A stretch of DNA of 28,370 nucleotides from Mucidula mucida. Its lineage: Eukaryota > Basidiomycota > Agaricomycetes > Agaricales > Physalacriaceae. Positions within the stretch are counted from its first letter, which is position 1. Each line of letters begins with the position of its first letter. Of the stretch, positions 1 to 10,340 are shown piece by piece. Below the pieces are notes generated by a model, which made no database searches, was not told the DNA's origin, and saw only the letters and a program-made list of their open reading frames with translations. The position numbers were made by a program, and so were the translations under genes. The DNA lies in contig JADNYV010000441.1 of assembly GCA_015501055.1 (NCBI GenBank), forward strand, positions 1 through 28,370, given 5' to 3'.

Positions 1-172
1 TTAAAAAGTGTTCTCTGGCATCCGAGTTATTGGCGAAGACCTGAGGAAGGATAAGGCAGAAAACGATCAATGTCATTGCAAGTCATAGTAAACCTACGTT
101 CAATAGAGTGTCACTTTTCTGCGCCACACAGATGACGAATATCAAATGAGGTAGTCTTCACTGAACTCCGGC

Positions 173-470
173 TCAAAGCGCGCCCAGTAGAGAAACGTCC
201 CGCGCGGTTTGAAAAGCATCACAAATCAAGCAATTAGTATGTTCGATTGAAGGAAGGGTAGTGCATGCAAAGAGATTAGAGCCATGCCGACCAGCTAGCG
301 TTATCATGCAATACGTAGAACAATGAAGTAGGATGAAGATAGAATAAAGGCCAAGGCCCTCTTTCAAAGGCAGCATCAATGATACCGGTTCATCCAGCTT
401 GATGGCAAGAAACTCCTCCTCTGTCACGTACTCCACACGTGACACAAATATGCACCTTTCGTCTTTCGAG
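173..470 (-). other. possible coding fragment, unknown
   Basis: A reading frame on the minus strand has a protein-like start (residues VEYVTEEEFLAIKLDEPVSL, then LMLPLKEG). It then runs into a hydrophobic, cysteine-containing stretch that looks like read-through. No ATG is seen in a good position and no splice partner was found. It could be one exon of a gene whose other exons lie beyond the left edge, or a decayed fragment. I do not recognise the family. Confidence is low. Confidence 0.2.
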
Positions 471-816
471 GAACATCTTCAAGTAGCTACCGCTGTCCTT
501 AAGCGCGACTAGAAGCCTCTACAGCGGTGTGGGACTTCACGCGCTCTCAGTCTGTTCGTCCGTCATCCAGCTCCCTTGAAAGTCACGAACGGCTTTGAAA
601 GGCGAGCTACATTAGCTATCTGGATATTGTGTACCATTACGCGGATCTACTTGGCTTTCTGTTTGCAGCGAACGATGGATTTTAGGCGCCCAAAAAAGGG
701 AACATTTGCATCTGGTCACGTTTCCGTCCTCATAACTTTACCATCCAGCTTGTTCCCTCCCACACATCCTTCTGTAACTAACGACAACCTCTCTTATCCT
801 CACATCCTTTCGAACA
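471..816. other. intergenic, nothing recognised
   Basis: No convincing coding frame, repeat or RNA gene is seen. The last part must hold the promoter and 5' leader of the gene starting at 817, which begins in a pyrimidine-rich context. Confidence 0.4.
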
Positions 817-1478
817 ATGTCTGCGCTGAAGGAAAACCGAGGCGTTGTTCTTAACCTCCCCAAGCACCATCCACGCAAGCTTGTCCGCGAAGAGTGCGTA
901 TTCATTCTCCAATATCCTTGAACTCTTCCCCTAATAAACTTACAGGACAACGATACTCAGCGCGCCCAAGACGAAGCCTCTCCTTCGTATACCTCTCAAG
1001 AGGAAACGTACCGCGAACGAGGACCAAGACTCCGACGAAATAGATAGGTACGTCGCCCTGTATGGCATTCCTTGCATTCCATTAACGAAATATCCCAGCT
1101 CTTCCCCGCTTCGAAAATCCATCCAACTAGCACCTGCCTTTGACGAGACAGACTCCGATAGATCCTCCCAGTCTGAAGACGAAACCCCAAAAGCCCCTTT
1201 CCACCTCCCCCCACCCAAATACTTTGCCGCCACACCCAAAAAAACCATTCCCCCGCACAGTCGGCAACGTCAAATTCCCACACGACTTCACCGCACCCTT
1301 CAACCAACCCCACTTCACCTCTGACAAACGCAAGCTACACTCGCGCTGCAACATCACCATCGACCTCACATTCAAACGCATACCCACCCTCCGCGAAATT
1401 GCCGCACGGTGGCGGGTCCCACCCGAATTGATGATGGGGTGGGAGGTGCGGAAGAGGTGGCTGGAGGGCGAGGAGTGA
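817..1478 (+). CDS. hypothetical protein, three exons, one frameshift
   Basis: The start ATG at 817 opens MSALKENRGVVLNLPKHHPR. Exons are 817-893, 946-1047 and 1099-1478, with introns 894-945 (GTGCGT..ACAG) and 1048-1098 (GTACGT..CCAG); phases agree across both joins. Exon 3 begins in one frame (SPLRKSIQLAPAFDETDSD, ending near PPPKYFAATPKK), but the clearly coding C-terminus lies in the next frame. That C-terminus reads VGNVKFPHDFTAPFNQPHF, continues through SDKRKLHSRCNITIDLTF and ends MGWEVRKRWLEGEE at 1478. The frames swap at a run of seven A (1238-1244); six A would join them. Without the change the protein stops early, near 1324. The product is basic and acid patches alternate with proline; I do not recognise a domain. 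It may be a real gene with a homopolymer error or a recent pseudogene. Confidence 0.55.
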
Positions 1479-2229
1479 ATTACATTTCCACGACTACTGT
1501 AATAAATGAATGAATTGAACTGTACATCGCCCGCCACCCGCTCCAGAGTTCGCTGAATTACGCAGTTCAGAGCCGAGCGGCCTTGGTACTTAGTGTTGTG
1601 TAAGTAAACATGGAGTCCTGCAATTGAGGTTGTAACCTCAGGCGTGAGAGAGCGCTTTCAGCCCGGAATGACACGGACTCACGATATCTGTTGCTCTTGA
1701 CCCTCATGTTGTATATTATATGCCTAATGTTTGGACGAATGCATGACCTGCTTTTACTGTTGGACAGCGCACTTTGCGTCGACTTACCTTTCACCAATAC
1801 AGGCTCGTTCAAGTATCTCGAGACATTTATCTCGACACTTGTGCGTAAATGTAAGCCTCTTAGTATCGCGTGGTCTTATGACTACTGACATCTCTGTAGC
1901 CCCTGTGTGCTTTAGCTGCCGTCGACAGCCATCATGAATTCAACCTTTCGCCAGCTTCTGTTTCTCTTGGATGACGACCAAAAGCAATGATCTTGGTGCG
2001 TCTCCCATTGTACATTTCGTGAGAGACAGCCACAAGAAACAACAAACATGTTTCAGGTCGTATGGGACCGTATCTTAGAACCACGATATGAATTGGCCTC
2101 GTGGGGTTCTCCAGACCGTCATATACTTGCCACATGAACGTGTTCGTTCCTCATGCACGTCTCTCACATTACAGACATGGGTTGCCTCTTTTCGCATCTC
2201 TACGCCATTTATTCGGTTTTTGAAAGTTG
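1479..2229. other. intergenic, nothing recognised
   Basis: Short open frames occur on both strands, but none shows biased codon use, a plausible splice partner or a recognisable product. No repeat with a partner elsewhere in the window was seen. Confidence 0.4.
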
Positions 2230-2236
2230 TATAAAA
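2230..2236 (+). promoter_or_regulatory. TATA box
   Basis: TATAAAA, followed by GG, lies 59 bases before the ATG at 2295 of the coiled-coil hypothetical gene. Distance and strand fit a core promoter. Assigned by pattern only. Confidence 0.45.
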
Positions 2237-2294
2237 GGTCGCACTCACGACCTCGTACAGCGCTCCGTCGCCGCTTCACGGGACCTGGGAAGTC

Positions 2295-3699
2295 ATGCGC
2301 ATACCTCTACGGAATGTGGGCAAGGGCAGGCAGACCTCGCGCATAGCAGTGCGACGTCCTTGACCGAGATATGCCATACATCTACTACTCCTTATTCGTC
2401 TGCTAACAATATGAACAGGCAGCGTCAAGGCATCCCGTCCCTCATCCGCTCCAGAGGTCCGAGGGGACGTCCACTATTCCCAGGCACGAGATCACTGAAC
2501 TTCAGCGACGGTGCGACGAGAAGACCTCTCAGTTGCAGGCGATCACTCAAGAGCTGGAGAATTCTAAAACGGCGACTAGGAAACTGGTCGATGAAAAAGA
2601 GAGCCTTCAAAGAGAACTGAACGAGAGCAAGAAGGCTGCGGAGACTAGCCAAGCAGAGGTAGCCATTCTTCGAAAGCACTTACAGCAAGAGTGTGCGCTT
2701 CGCGCAGACGACCGAACGTTGCTGGAAACCCGAACGCGGGAGCTGCAAGACGCGCAAGCATATCTCACGATGGTCGACACCGTTCCAACTGCAGAAATTG
2801 TCTCCATGGTTGAGGATCTGAATTCGGATATCTTCCAGACCGCAGCCACCATCGCAGACGGGTCGTTCTCGCGGGACTACGAGCTGCCAACCACGATCAT
2901 GGAACACGGGGAACATTGGCTTGGAATCAATTTAGCGCACCTGCTCTACAACGCGCGGCATAGAGACCCAGACTCCCGAAGCCTGATCATTCAAACCGTC
3001 ATTCAAGCTGCGCTCGCGCGGACGTGTTTGGATGTCACACTTCTTTGGGACGCAGCGTTGAACGGCACGTCGTTGGATGATGCATACAAGAAGATTCGAG
3101 CCACATGTATGTTCCCTTTTTCATTGTCTCGACAGTCCGCAAGCGCTGATTCCATATCCAGCCTCTCAATCAGTCAGCGCAAGATGGCGCTTACTTACAC
3201 GTGCGAATACTAAATATGTGGATCCTACCGTCGTTGAAAAGGCTGCGTTGGAGCGCATGGTCTATATCCTATCGATCGTCCTGAAAATTTCCGGGTGGGC
3301 GGGGATGCCTCATTAGATTGGGACGTTTATTGTCACTTGGTGGAGACGCAGTGTCAGCTTGACCTTGAGCGGATCGCGAAGGACATAGTGACCTTGGATA
3401 GGGCCATGGGAGAAGGACTCATGTCGATGGATGCGGAGCTTGTGATGATCGGAGGAGGTGCGGCGTTTGACGCCGGTTTCATGGGAAACGGCTTTGGTGA
3501 TGATGATCGGGCCATTGAGAGCGGGGAAGGTGACAGAAGCGCGGCCATCGTTGGATGCACCTGTGATTTGGGGTTGCATATCAGGGTAGGTGAACGAGAA
3601 GGTGGAGGTGTACAAACTTCGCAGCTGCTGTTGAAGCCAAAGGTGGTGCTTTGGTCTGCACTTCTAGACACGCCTCAAACGGACATGGAGCATGCATGA
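2295..3699 (+). CDS. hypothetical coiled-coil protein, one frameshift
   Basis: Exons are 2295-2348, 2419-3106 and 3162-3699. Intron 1 (2349-2418) has the branch site CTAAC and ends AACAG; intron 2 (3107-3161) is GTATGT..CCAG. All joins keep frame. The N-terminus is short and basic (MRIPLRNVGKGRQTSRIA). It is followed by a long heptad-rich coiled coil running from ITELQRRCDEKTSQLQAITQ to RELQDAQAY, then a helical globular part with YELPTTIMEHGEHWLG and NARHRDPDSRSLIIQTVIQA. In exon 3 the frame ending LSIVLKISGW hits a stop at 3314-3316, while the continuing frame carries YCHLVETQCQLDLERI through to LLLKPKVVLWSALLD. The switch falls in the G-rich stretch 3293-3304. The layout (coiled coil, helical body, closing LLKPKVV-type segment) recalls a family of unknown role common in Agaricomycetes, from memory. 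Function unknown. Confidence 0.6.
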
Positions 3700-4129
3700 T
3701 TCGTTTGGTTGACGTCACGTTTTCACTAGCGGATGTACGACATAGATTAGCGGTTATTGAAAACGACCGACGTCGTTCTTCAGTTGGCTAATGCACAAGA
3801 CACTACTCGGACCCTGCTTTGTACATGCGTATGGAATGCAAGAAGGCAACTAGCCGGGTTGATTAACGAAGAGAAGAGGATACGAATGCCCAAGAAAAGA
3901 AGTATTCCTAGTGGCGCAATTAGCCGTTCCGCAGCTTACTCGCAACAGTGACAAGGTGACCCCTTGGGTGACCACATGGCTGGTATGCTGCCAGCTCCAA
4001 GAACATTAATGAATAGAGCGTGTGTATGATGCCGTTGTAGCGAAATTCCGTGAACGCGTACACCTCAAGATCCGGCGTACACGAAAATCCGTACATTGTC
4101 GGGAAATTGTTAAGACATTGAAACTTTCA
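3700..4129. other. intergenic, with one CRE-like site
   Basis: No supported gene. The only notable short motif is the palindrome TGACGTCA at 3710-3717, the classic CRE/ATF-type bZIP site, which lies just 3' of the coiled-coil gene. It may be chance. Confidence 0.3.
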
Positions 4130-5047
4130 AATCAAAATAAGTCGAAATGGAATTCCAAACTTCAGCGTATCCTGCCACCTCGCTAGCTTCCCACTTCTTC
4201 CAACACGGCCGACACAGTTGCCCCTCCTCCACCGATCGCAAAAGGTTATCGACCCATGTCGATGAGGTGACTCAAACACATATATCGCCACGGCGTCATG
4301 CGAAACCTTGAGAGCTTGATTCCTGGATTCGAGACAGTGTTCGTTCCCACATGTGCTTCTGCCAGTAAACTCCTGGCTGTGGAGCCACTTCCATCCTCGC
4401 GTCACCACCGCCGCAGTCGGCCAACATGAAGCCGACGCTCATCCGCGGGAGAAAGCTTGGGTGAGAGCAGGGCAAGGAATTAGGCACGCCATGTAGAACG
4501 CGCCGGGGAGGATGTGCGGCACGCGCCCCATTTGGATCGCAATCAGGGCGTGATTTTCCATGTCGGGGGGGGGGGGGGGGGGGGGGGACATGGCTTTGAC
4601 GAGAGCGGTGTGCTCGCACGTGTAGATGAGGGAGAGGTGCTACATAATACTGGCAGGACAGAGACATGCGAAGAAGCCCTGATATGCGAGCGTAGGTCTG
4701 GGGTAAGCCAATTGGAAAGTAGCTGATACAAATGAGAGACGTGCGCCATCATGAAACCCACCAATGCGTATAGAGATAACCGTATATCATTCCGTGGTGT
4801 CATCAAGGCGTAGCTTCTGCACACCTTCCCTGTCTTTTTGTTCCGGACGTGCCAAGACAAACATATCCGAAAAGAACTCGCAGTGGCGCGCGAGAACGCC
4901 TTGGTGAACGCTACCCTCTTGGCTGATCGAAATGATACTGCCATCCGCAAACCAAGATTCAAGATCACGCTTGTAAGGCGTCTCATAATTCTCGAGGCGA
5001 GGACGTTTGACGGGACGGCCAATGTCCTCTGTCTGGGCTTCAGTCAT
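4130..5047 (-). pseudogene. BTB/POZ-domain gene, broken copy
   Basis: The ATG at 5047 opens MTEAQTEDIGRPVKRPRLEN, followed by a BTB start (DLESWFADGSIISISQEG, VHQGVLARHCEFFSDMF, QKLRLDD). The frame is then lost. Pieces of the rest align in order with the intact neighbour at 6326-5250: HLSLIYTCEHTALVKAM, NHALIAIQMGRVPHILPGAF, YMACLIPCPALTQAF, SPADERRLHVGRLRRW and WKWLHSQEFTGRSTCGNEHC. They sit in different frames, separated by stops. A run of 23 G (4565-4587) lies in the middle. The gene is therefore a decayed tandem copy. BTB proteins of this fungal type are of unknown role; BTB domains in general mediate dimerisation or Cullin-3 binding. Confidence 0.8.
4565..4587 (+). repeat. poly-G tract, 23 nt
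   Basis: Uninterrupted run of 23 G on the plus strand, C on the coding strand of the broken BTB gene. It falls between the relic pieces matching the HLELIY and NRHTHALTAI parts of the intact paralogue. The length should be treated as approximate because such runs are hard to sequence. Confidence 0.9.
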
Positions 5048-5249
5048 CAGACGATCGTCGCGGTCACGTGAAAGGACTGCCTTGGCGTATTTTCGGCGCT
5101 CTTATAGGAAGATCGAATGGGATGCTACATATATCCTATCAATGATTACGATGGAGTACTAGTATCGAAAGTGGCTGTAAGAGTATAGACTATCTACATA
5201 AGGAATGATACTACTAATACTAAATACACGCGAAAAGAAAAGAAAACAT

Positions 5250-6326
5250 TCACGCCAGTGTGACTGTAGAGTCCACTGGCTGCTCCAAGGAAAAGTAACT
5301 GGGAATCGCTGCCCAGACAGCTGCATAACCAGCTAGCTCGCTTGCTTTCCACTTTGTCCAGCACGCTGTGCAAACCTGTCCATCCTCTAGATCATCCTCA
5401 TCGGCGCACACACGCACGCCATTGTGAGGGGAGGGCAGCATAAAAAGAGCCTGGGCACTGGACCCCGCGCGCTGCAGCGTACTGCGAAGCGCCTCAGTCC
5501 GCGTACGCAGACACACCTCCTCGTCGCAGTTGCCGTCGCTCACGAACTCCTCGCTTTGCACCCAGCTCCATGCTGTCCCGATCACCTCTTCGATGAGCCG
5601 TGCGCGCCCGAGCAGTAGACGTCTCTCGTCGCCAGGTGGTAAAGCATGAAGGACCCTGGGCAGTACCGCGGTGCTCATAAGAGAAGCCATGTAGAAGGCG
5701 GTAGGAAGGATGCTAGGCACGTTGTTTTGGCGCGCGAGAATGATGGCCGTGAGAGCATGCGTATGGCGGTTCTGTATGGGGACGAGGTTTATAGCGGTGG
5801 GTAAAGACAGGTAGTCGTTGCGGTATATCAATTCTAGATGTCGAACGACAGCGCTGCGAAGAGGGTGGCAGAGGTACTTTGTTGACATGTGGAGTAATCC
5901 TGTTAGCATCGGGTAGGGAGTCGGAAGACCAACCTGAAAGTACCTAGCAGAAATATCAGGCAAATATCTATGGTTTATGTGAGAAATGACAGACCATGGA
6001 GTGTAAAAGTAATGCATGAAGTGGCGTATATGATCACTCGGATCATCAAGACGCAACATCTGCACCTCGGAATCCCCGTTATTACCCTCCACTGGGTGCG
6101 CCAAGTTGAACATATCCATGAAGAACTCGCAATTACGCGCAAGAACTCCTTGATGAACGCGGAAACCGCGACCGTCCTGACCAATCAAAACGATGTTGCC
6201 ATCTGTAAACCAGAAATCGGCGTCCTGGGTAGTGTATGCCAATTCGCAGGAGCTATCTTGCCGTAGGCGCTTCTTTGGACGGGCTACGTCGCAAGGTGCG
6301 GGGGATACTGAGGCTGCTTCTGTCAT
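5250..6326 (-). CDS. BTB/POZ-domain protein
   Basis: The only complete member of the three-gene BTB array. The start is ATG at 6326 (MTEAASVSPAPCDVARPKKR); the longer upstream frame has no ATG. The BTB domain begins near residue 37: DADFWFTDGNIVLIGQDGRG, FRVHQGVLARNCEFFMDMF, VQMLRLDDPSDHIRHFMHYF. A 51-nt in-frame intron is likely at 5944-5994 (GTCTGT..GCTAG). Removing it joins FYTPW to YFQVGLPTPYPMLTGLLHMS, which fits the usual continuation of this family (a YF..P segment before LLHMSTKY); the product would be 341 residues, or 358 if retained. The C-terminus has a CTAC pair and ends after PSYFSLEQ. The N-terminal basic patch RPKKRLR could be a nuclear signal. The role is probably protein-protein interaction; the exact function is unknown. 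Confidence 0.82.
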   Translation of the reverse strand: MTEAASVSPAPCDVARPKKRLRQDSSCELAYTTQDADFWFTDGNIVLIGQDGRGFRVHQGVLARNCEFFMDMFNLAHPVEGNNGDSEVQMLRLDDPSDHIRHFMHYFYTPWSVISHINHRYLPDISARYFQVGLPTPYPMLTGLLHMSTKYLCHPLRSAVVRHLELIYRNDYLSLPTAINLVPIQNRHTHALTAIILARQNNVPSILPTAFYMASLMSTAVLPRVLHALPPGDERRLLLGRARLIEEVIGTAWSWVQSEEFVSDGNCDEEVCLRTRTEALRSTLQRAGSSAQALFMLPSPHNGVRVCADEDDLEDGQVCTACWTKWKASELAGYAAVWAAIPSYFSLEQPVDSTVTLA

Positions 6327-6411
6327 GAGATGATGGTTGAAAGCAAACTGCGGATGCAATACTTACGCGTCGCGATCACGGGTAGTCACGCGGTCGGCCT
6401 ATGCCGAGCAA

Positions 6412-7060
6412 TCAAACACGTGTCGAATTGAGAACAAACATAAATTCATTTCGCTGGCCAAGGATCTCTAATCCAAAATACGACGGCAGCTCATTCCACA
6501 CCTTCTCATACGACGCCTTCTCCGCTGTGATCCATATCGTATAGCAAGATTCACAAATTCTAGACCTGACTTGCATACTCTCTTGAGGACATGGCTCCAA
6601 GAAGATACGGCAAGCGTTAGGCGCCGAAGAAAAAATGGACTGCATGGCGAATAGGTACACCAAACAAAACTTGGCGTTACTACAGGCCGGCACGAATAGA
6701 TAGTGGATAGATGGTTGATAACCGATCCGCGCAATGGATCGCAAAGGTATTCAACATATCGTAAAGGAACCGCAGGAAATGGGTGATATCCTCGCTGCTG
6801 TCCGATAAGGGGAGCAGCCGAATCGATGCTCCTTCCGTACTATCCCCCGATGTCTGTTGGGCGTGCGCCACCATGCCCCTGAAGTACTCGCAGTGTTTTT
6901 CCAGGAGGCTTAGATGGACGCGAAAGCCGGTCTTCTCCTCGGTGATCAAAACGATGCTTCAGGAAACTAGAACCTTTCGTCTTTGGTGGTGTAAGGCAGC
7001 ACATCCGCAGGTTCTTCGCTGCGTCTGCGCTTGATAGGACGCGGAGGACTCGCATCCAAT
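6412..7060 (-). pseudogene. BTB/POZ-domain gene, internally deleted copy
   Basis: On the minus strand PPRPIKRRRSEEPADVLPYT leads to TKDERF, then an in-frame TAG (6967-6969) where the intact copy has W in FWF. A frameshift near 6950 follows. The frame then gives LITEEKTGFRVHLSLLEKHC, EYFRGMVAHAQQTS and DITHFLRFLYD, clear BTB sequence. From about 6720 the match is lost, and a C-terminal piece follows at 6412-6660 (RICESCYTIWITAEKASYEK, VWNELPSYFGLEI). About 140 residues present in the intact neighbour are missing. No ATG lies in the expected place; a TTG precedes DASPPRP. Decayed tandem duplicate. Confidence 0.78.
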
Positions 7061-7976
7061 GCACTTGGTTCCGAGTCGGTATAGATAGATGGTAGCGGCT
7101 AAGACCAGAGTCGGCCCGGTCCATGCTCCGCTGCAGCGGAAGTCTAGATAATGCCCGTAACTCAAGGTAAGTAGTTGGAAGGCAATCACAGCTGCAGTGA
7201 TAGTGAGGAAAAGCCCTATGAAGGCTGGAGTGAATTGGACACCCAGCACGATAAAAGGCGAGACACCTCGCATGAAAACACGGATTCACGGATTCTCATA
7301 TCTAAAGGGAAAGGGCCTTTCCTTCGACACTAACGAGAATGCGGTGAATTGCTCACCAATCTATAGTCGCTCGACGCCGGCTTTTTTGAGGGGATGAGGA
7401 CAACGGCGCACTTGGGTGACAGGCGTCGCCTCGAATGTATGCACATTCATTATGTAGTATACTGGTGCAGCGCAAACGCCAGGTAAACCGATCTGTATGA
7501 TACGCGTCCTTTGGGCGCCACAGTGTTAGGAGCCAGTATGACGCTCCAGCCGACTTGCATAGAAAAGGCGAGGTAGGTATCTTGCGCCACACTGTTACAT
7601 TCATCTGTGAATCCTAGCGCAAAAGTAGAGACCTATATTGGATCTCCTGCCAATAAGAAACCTATCACACCTGATGGAATAGGAAGCTGACCATACCGCA
7701 TTGAGCGATGACCGGTGACCACTATTGAATTCAACTACGCGTCGTGGGCTATAATCAGACAAAGACCAATCGAACAATACAAAGTCGGGAGCGACTGGAA
7801 ATTTGGAATACTGTCAAAGGCAGACCCACGTCAAGATCAAGAGCAGGGACACCGCCAACATGGGAAGATGGGGTGTGCTCGAATAAATGGGGTAAGAGAA
7901 ATTGCGAGCTCAGAAACGACATAGGATGCAGCAAGTGTTGAGATTCCTTGAAAGTTGAACAGAGGATGATGGTATT
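7061..7976. other. mostly intergenic; one hydrophobic minus-strand frame
   Basis: A minus-strand frame at 7273-7100 begins MRGVSPFIVLGVQFTPAF and continues IGLFLTITAAVIAFQLLTL, a plausible single membrane helix. It could be a leftover of one of the many fungal multi-helix membrane proteins, but no further helices or splice partners were found. The rest shows nothing recognisable. Confidence 0.25.
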
Positions 7977-8661
7977 CTATTTCTGTGATACTACGAAGCC
8001 CTTGCCCTTGTAGTCTTCCGAAGAGATACCTGGAATGACTGTTAGAGAGCCAACCAATAAGGCGAAGGGTATACGGACCGGTAATGGGGTTCATCTTTTG
8101 GTCGAGGGCGCGCTGGTTCGATGCCTCCTGCCACTCCTTGTTGATGGTACGAGGTGCTTCCGGGGCTGTCGTGCGGTTAGTAGAAGTCGGGCAGAGGGAG
8201 GCAGAGACGACTTGCCCATAGCACGGACACCAAAGAAGAGGACGGCACTGACGGAGAGGGTGACGAGCACGCCGCCAAAGACCTTGAGGCCGTCGCCGGG
8301 TTTGCTCACAGGTGTACGCGCGCCGTGGGGACCAAAAGAAACGTAGTACGCTGCTCGTCGTCAATACGCCTGTCGCTGGTTAACGACCGCGACACGCACC
8401 AGCTTTCTTGTCGTCAATGGAAAGGTCCTTCCAGCTCTTCTGGTTGAGCACCTCGATCTGGGCGCGTACGCCGTCCTTTTCCTCTGCGGTAAGCTTCGTC
8501 CACATCGCCTCGACATTAGATAAAGGAACGGCTGCTGCTTTCGGTTTGCTGGGGGTCGTCGTTGCAGTGGAATACGAGCCGGCGACGTGGGACGGGCTCG
8601 CCGCCGTCGCGAGGCAGCGTATGGGCGCTCGATGGCGGGCGAGGCGGAGAGCAGACTGCAT
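7977..8661 (-). CDS. cox5: cytochrome c oxidase subunit V (COX IV family)
   Basis: Nuclear-encoded subunit of respiratory complex IV in the inner mitochondrial membrane. Exons (minus) are 8661-8400, 8350-8216, 8165-8079 and 8029-7977, giving 178 residues with consistent phases. Residues 1-45 form an Arg/Ser/Thr/Ala-rich import presequence (MQSALRLARHRAPIRCLATA). The matrix part is VPLSNVEAMWTKLTAEEKDG and SWKDLSIDDKKAAYYVSFGP. The single membrane helix is about residues 111-131 (VFGGVLVTLSVSAVLFFGVR). The tail is APEAPRTINKEWQEASNQRA, ending YKGKGFVVSQK. These are hallmarks of fungal Cox5, at normal family length. Intron 2 (8215-8166) must use a GC donor to keep frame. A CCAAT box lies about 86 bases upstream. 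Confidence 0.95.
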
Positions 8662-8746
8662 CGTCGAGATGGAAATGGTAGTTTTTGGGATTTGGCGTGA
8701 GGAATTTGTGCTGTCGGACTCCGGAGCGGAACGGGAATTTTGCTAG

Positions 8747-8751
8747 CCAAT
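8747..8751 (+). promoter_or_regulatory. CCAAT box upstream of cox5
   Basis: CCAAT on the plus strand (ATTGG on the gene strand) within GCTAGCCAATCAGG, about 86 bases before the cox5 ATG. The HAP2/3/5 (CBF/NF-Y) complex binds CCAAT and activates respiratory genes in fungi. The site itself is seen; its use is inferred. Confidence 0.45.
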
Positions 8752-10088
8752 CAGGAAATCACATTTTCGCACCAATTCTATCCCTGCGTCTTCTAGACCA
8801 CAGGGTCGGGGACTAATGCAATCTTTGCCTCAACGTCCAATAAACGGTTCTGGACCTACATGAGTATACTTCTATATCCAGATTGGCGTTCCACCGGAAA
8901 AGGTTTCATTCACGCGAAGAGCTTCCCCGCAGGCCTATCTGGGAAATCACAACATGTCGCGGCAATTTTGCGACTGACGTTTGGCCCGGGAGGACGGCGG
9001 GACGGCGTCGGGATCACGCGCGGACGATCTAGACACGCCCAGATCAGTTCCTGAAACACGCACGCCACACTTGCTGGTCTAATGAGCTTCGCCTTTTATT
9101 CCTAATGCTTGCTTCGAGTCATGGATCTTCGACTTGATTCTCCAACAAATTCTACATGTCCTCTGCGCGCAACTGCAACACTCTGCCTGCATGGAACTCG
9201 ATCTCGATAATGCGTCCTGCTTGAATGGCGTGCAATATCCATGGACGTGCCTCCGTTGAGGGCAACACTTTTCATATCAGGCGAACGAGATAGATGACCG
9301 AACAAATGGCACATTCTCAACGTGCGTCTTCTCCCTCCCCATGTCTCTGATGCCCCACATGTTCGCGTGAGCGCGTTTCCTGCCCCTTATCTCAAGGTAG
9401 TGGCTGCATTCCAAATTGCAAGTATTAAGATCCGTGACGCACAGGCCAATGGAGCCGGCAGGTTAGAACTTTTGAATCTTATCATCTCAACAAGGCTTAG
9501 GCCGCTGCCGTCCCAACCCTAGCAAAAACCACAAATCATTATCAGTTGAGTGTGCACCGTTGAACGCCCTCCTCATGCCACGTCATGATTCTAAAACTCC
9601 CTGATCGGCAATGTGCGCCACACTTGATGCTTTTCAGGAGGCATGTGGGTGCTAAATCTCATTTGGGAATTTCTTCATGCTAGCCGCGTCTTCCACACCA
9701 ATTCCGGTTGAAGTCTTCCGCTGCTGCTTGTGTGGTTCAAGGCGTTGTCTTGACTGAATATACCGTAGTGCGTGGCGTAATAGTTCCAACCATCAACCAT
9801 TGAGAGCGGAAAAGTCGTCAAACTACGGGCCTACAAACTGCGCGACGTGTCTTCCTTCCAACGGACCATCCGCAGCAGTGATAGTTAAGAGTCGGAGGTC
9901 AGGCGCGAGTGCTTTATTAGGGCACGCGACGAAGAGGTCGGCAAGTTCAGTCGTTATACCAGTCCCACGTAAGGAACATCCTTGTACGTGTTTTGAAATA
10001 CTGAGAATGCAAAGTAAGTTTGAGGTTCTACTACCTTAAGAATATGAACGTAGTTAGGTAAAGCTTCGTAGATATATGCACATGCAAG
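8752..10088. other. long intergenic stretch, nothing firm
   Basis: Several short open frames exist on both strands, including 9800-10039 on the plus strand. None shows codon bias, splice logic or recognisable product. I see no repeat with a partner here. The last bases run into the conserved 3' flank of the F-box relic. Confidence 0.35.
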
Positions 10089-10133
10089 GACACCTTTAGA
10101 TGGCTTGAACAAGCTTCTGGTCTATGTAGTTCT
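10089..10133 (-). other. conserved 3' flank of F-box genes (relic copy)
   Basis: Read on the minus strand this holds AGAACTACATAGACC, then AAGCTTGTTCAAGCC. The same block follows the stop of both intact F-box genes: at 22024-22070 on the plus strand and 26345-26394 on the minus strand. It probably marks the 3' untranslated region carried along in the duplications. Confidence 0.6.
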
Positions 10134-10157
10134 TGTAAAAGCCCAAACCCCAGGGTC

Positions 10158-10340
10158 TCACCGATCCGTAGGCAGAGGCGGGTACGTGACATTCAGCCGT
10201 AAAACCCTCTTCTTCCGAACCTCTTCTTCCATACCCTCAAATGGCATACCGCGACCGTGAAAGCCTCTATACTTCAGCATGTCGACGATAGATTCTTCGT
10301 CTACAACCTGCCACATATTGTGGGCTGTTGGGATGACGCC
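10158..10340 (-). pseudogene. F-box gene, C-terminal relic
   Basis: The minus strand encodes MWQVVDEESIVDMLKYRGFH, then GMPFEGMEEEVRKK and RVLRLNVTYPPLPTDR, with a stop at 10160-10158. This matches the last 50 residues of the two intact F-box genes in the window (VVDMLEQRAFG, VPFEGMEEEVKRRV, LNITYPP). The F-box and the middle of the gene are absent. Just upstream, weak similarity continues (SQVKSLH versus PKLTSLHLVW) but in broken form. It is therefore a third member of the F-box family, dispersed about 10 kb from the others. Confidence 0.8.

Noticed and set aside
1691..1937. Overlapping plus-strand open frames rich in Leu and Cys
   Set aside because: No ATG with good context, no splice partner, composition like random AT-rich sequence.
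4514..4726. Plus-strand frame with a poly-glycine run
   Set aside because: It is the reverse of the broken BTB gene across the 23-G tract; no independent support.
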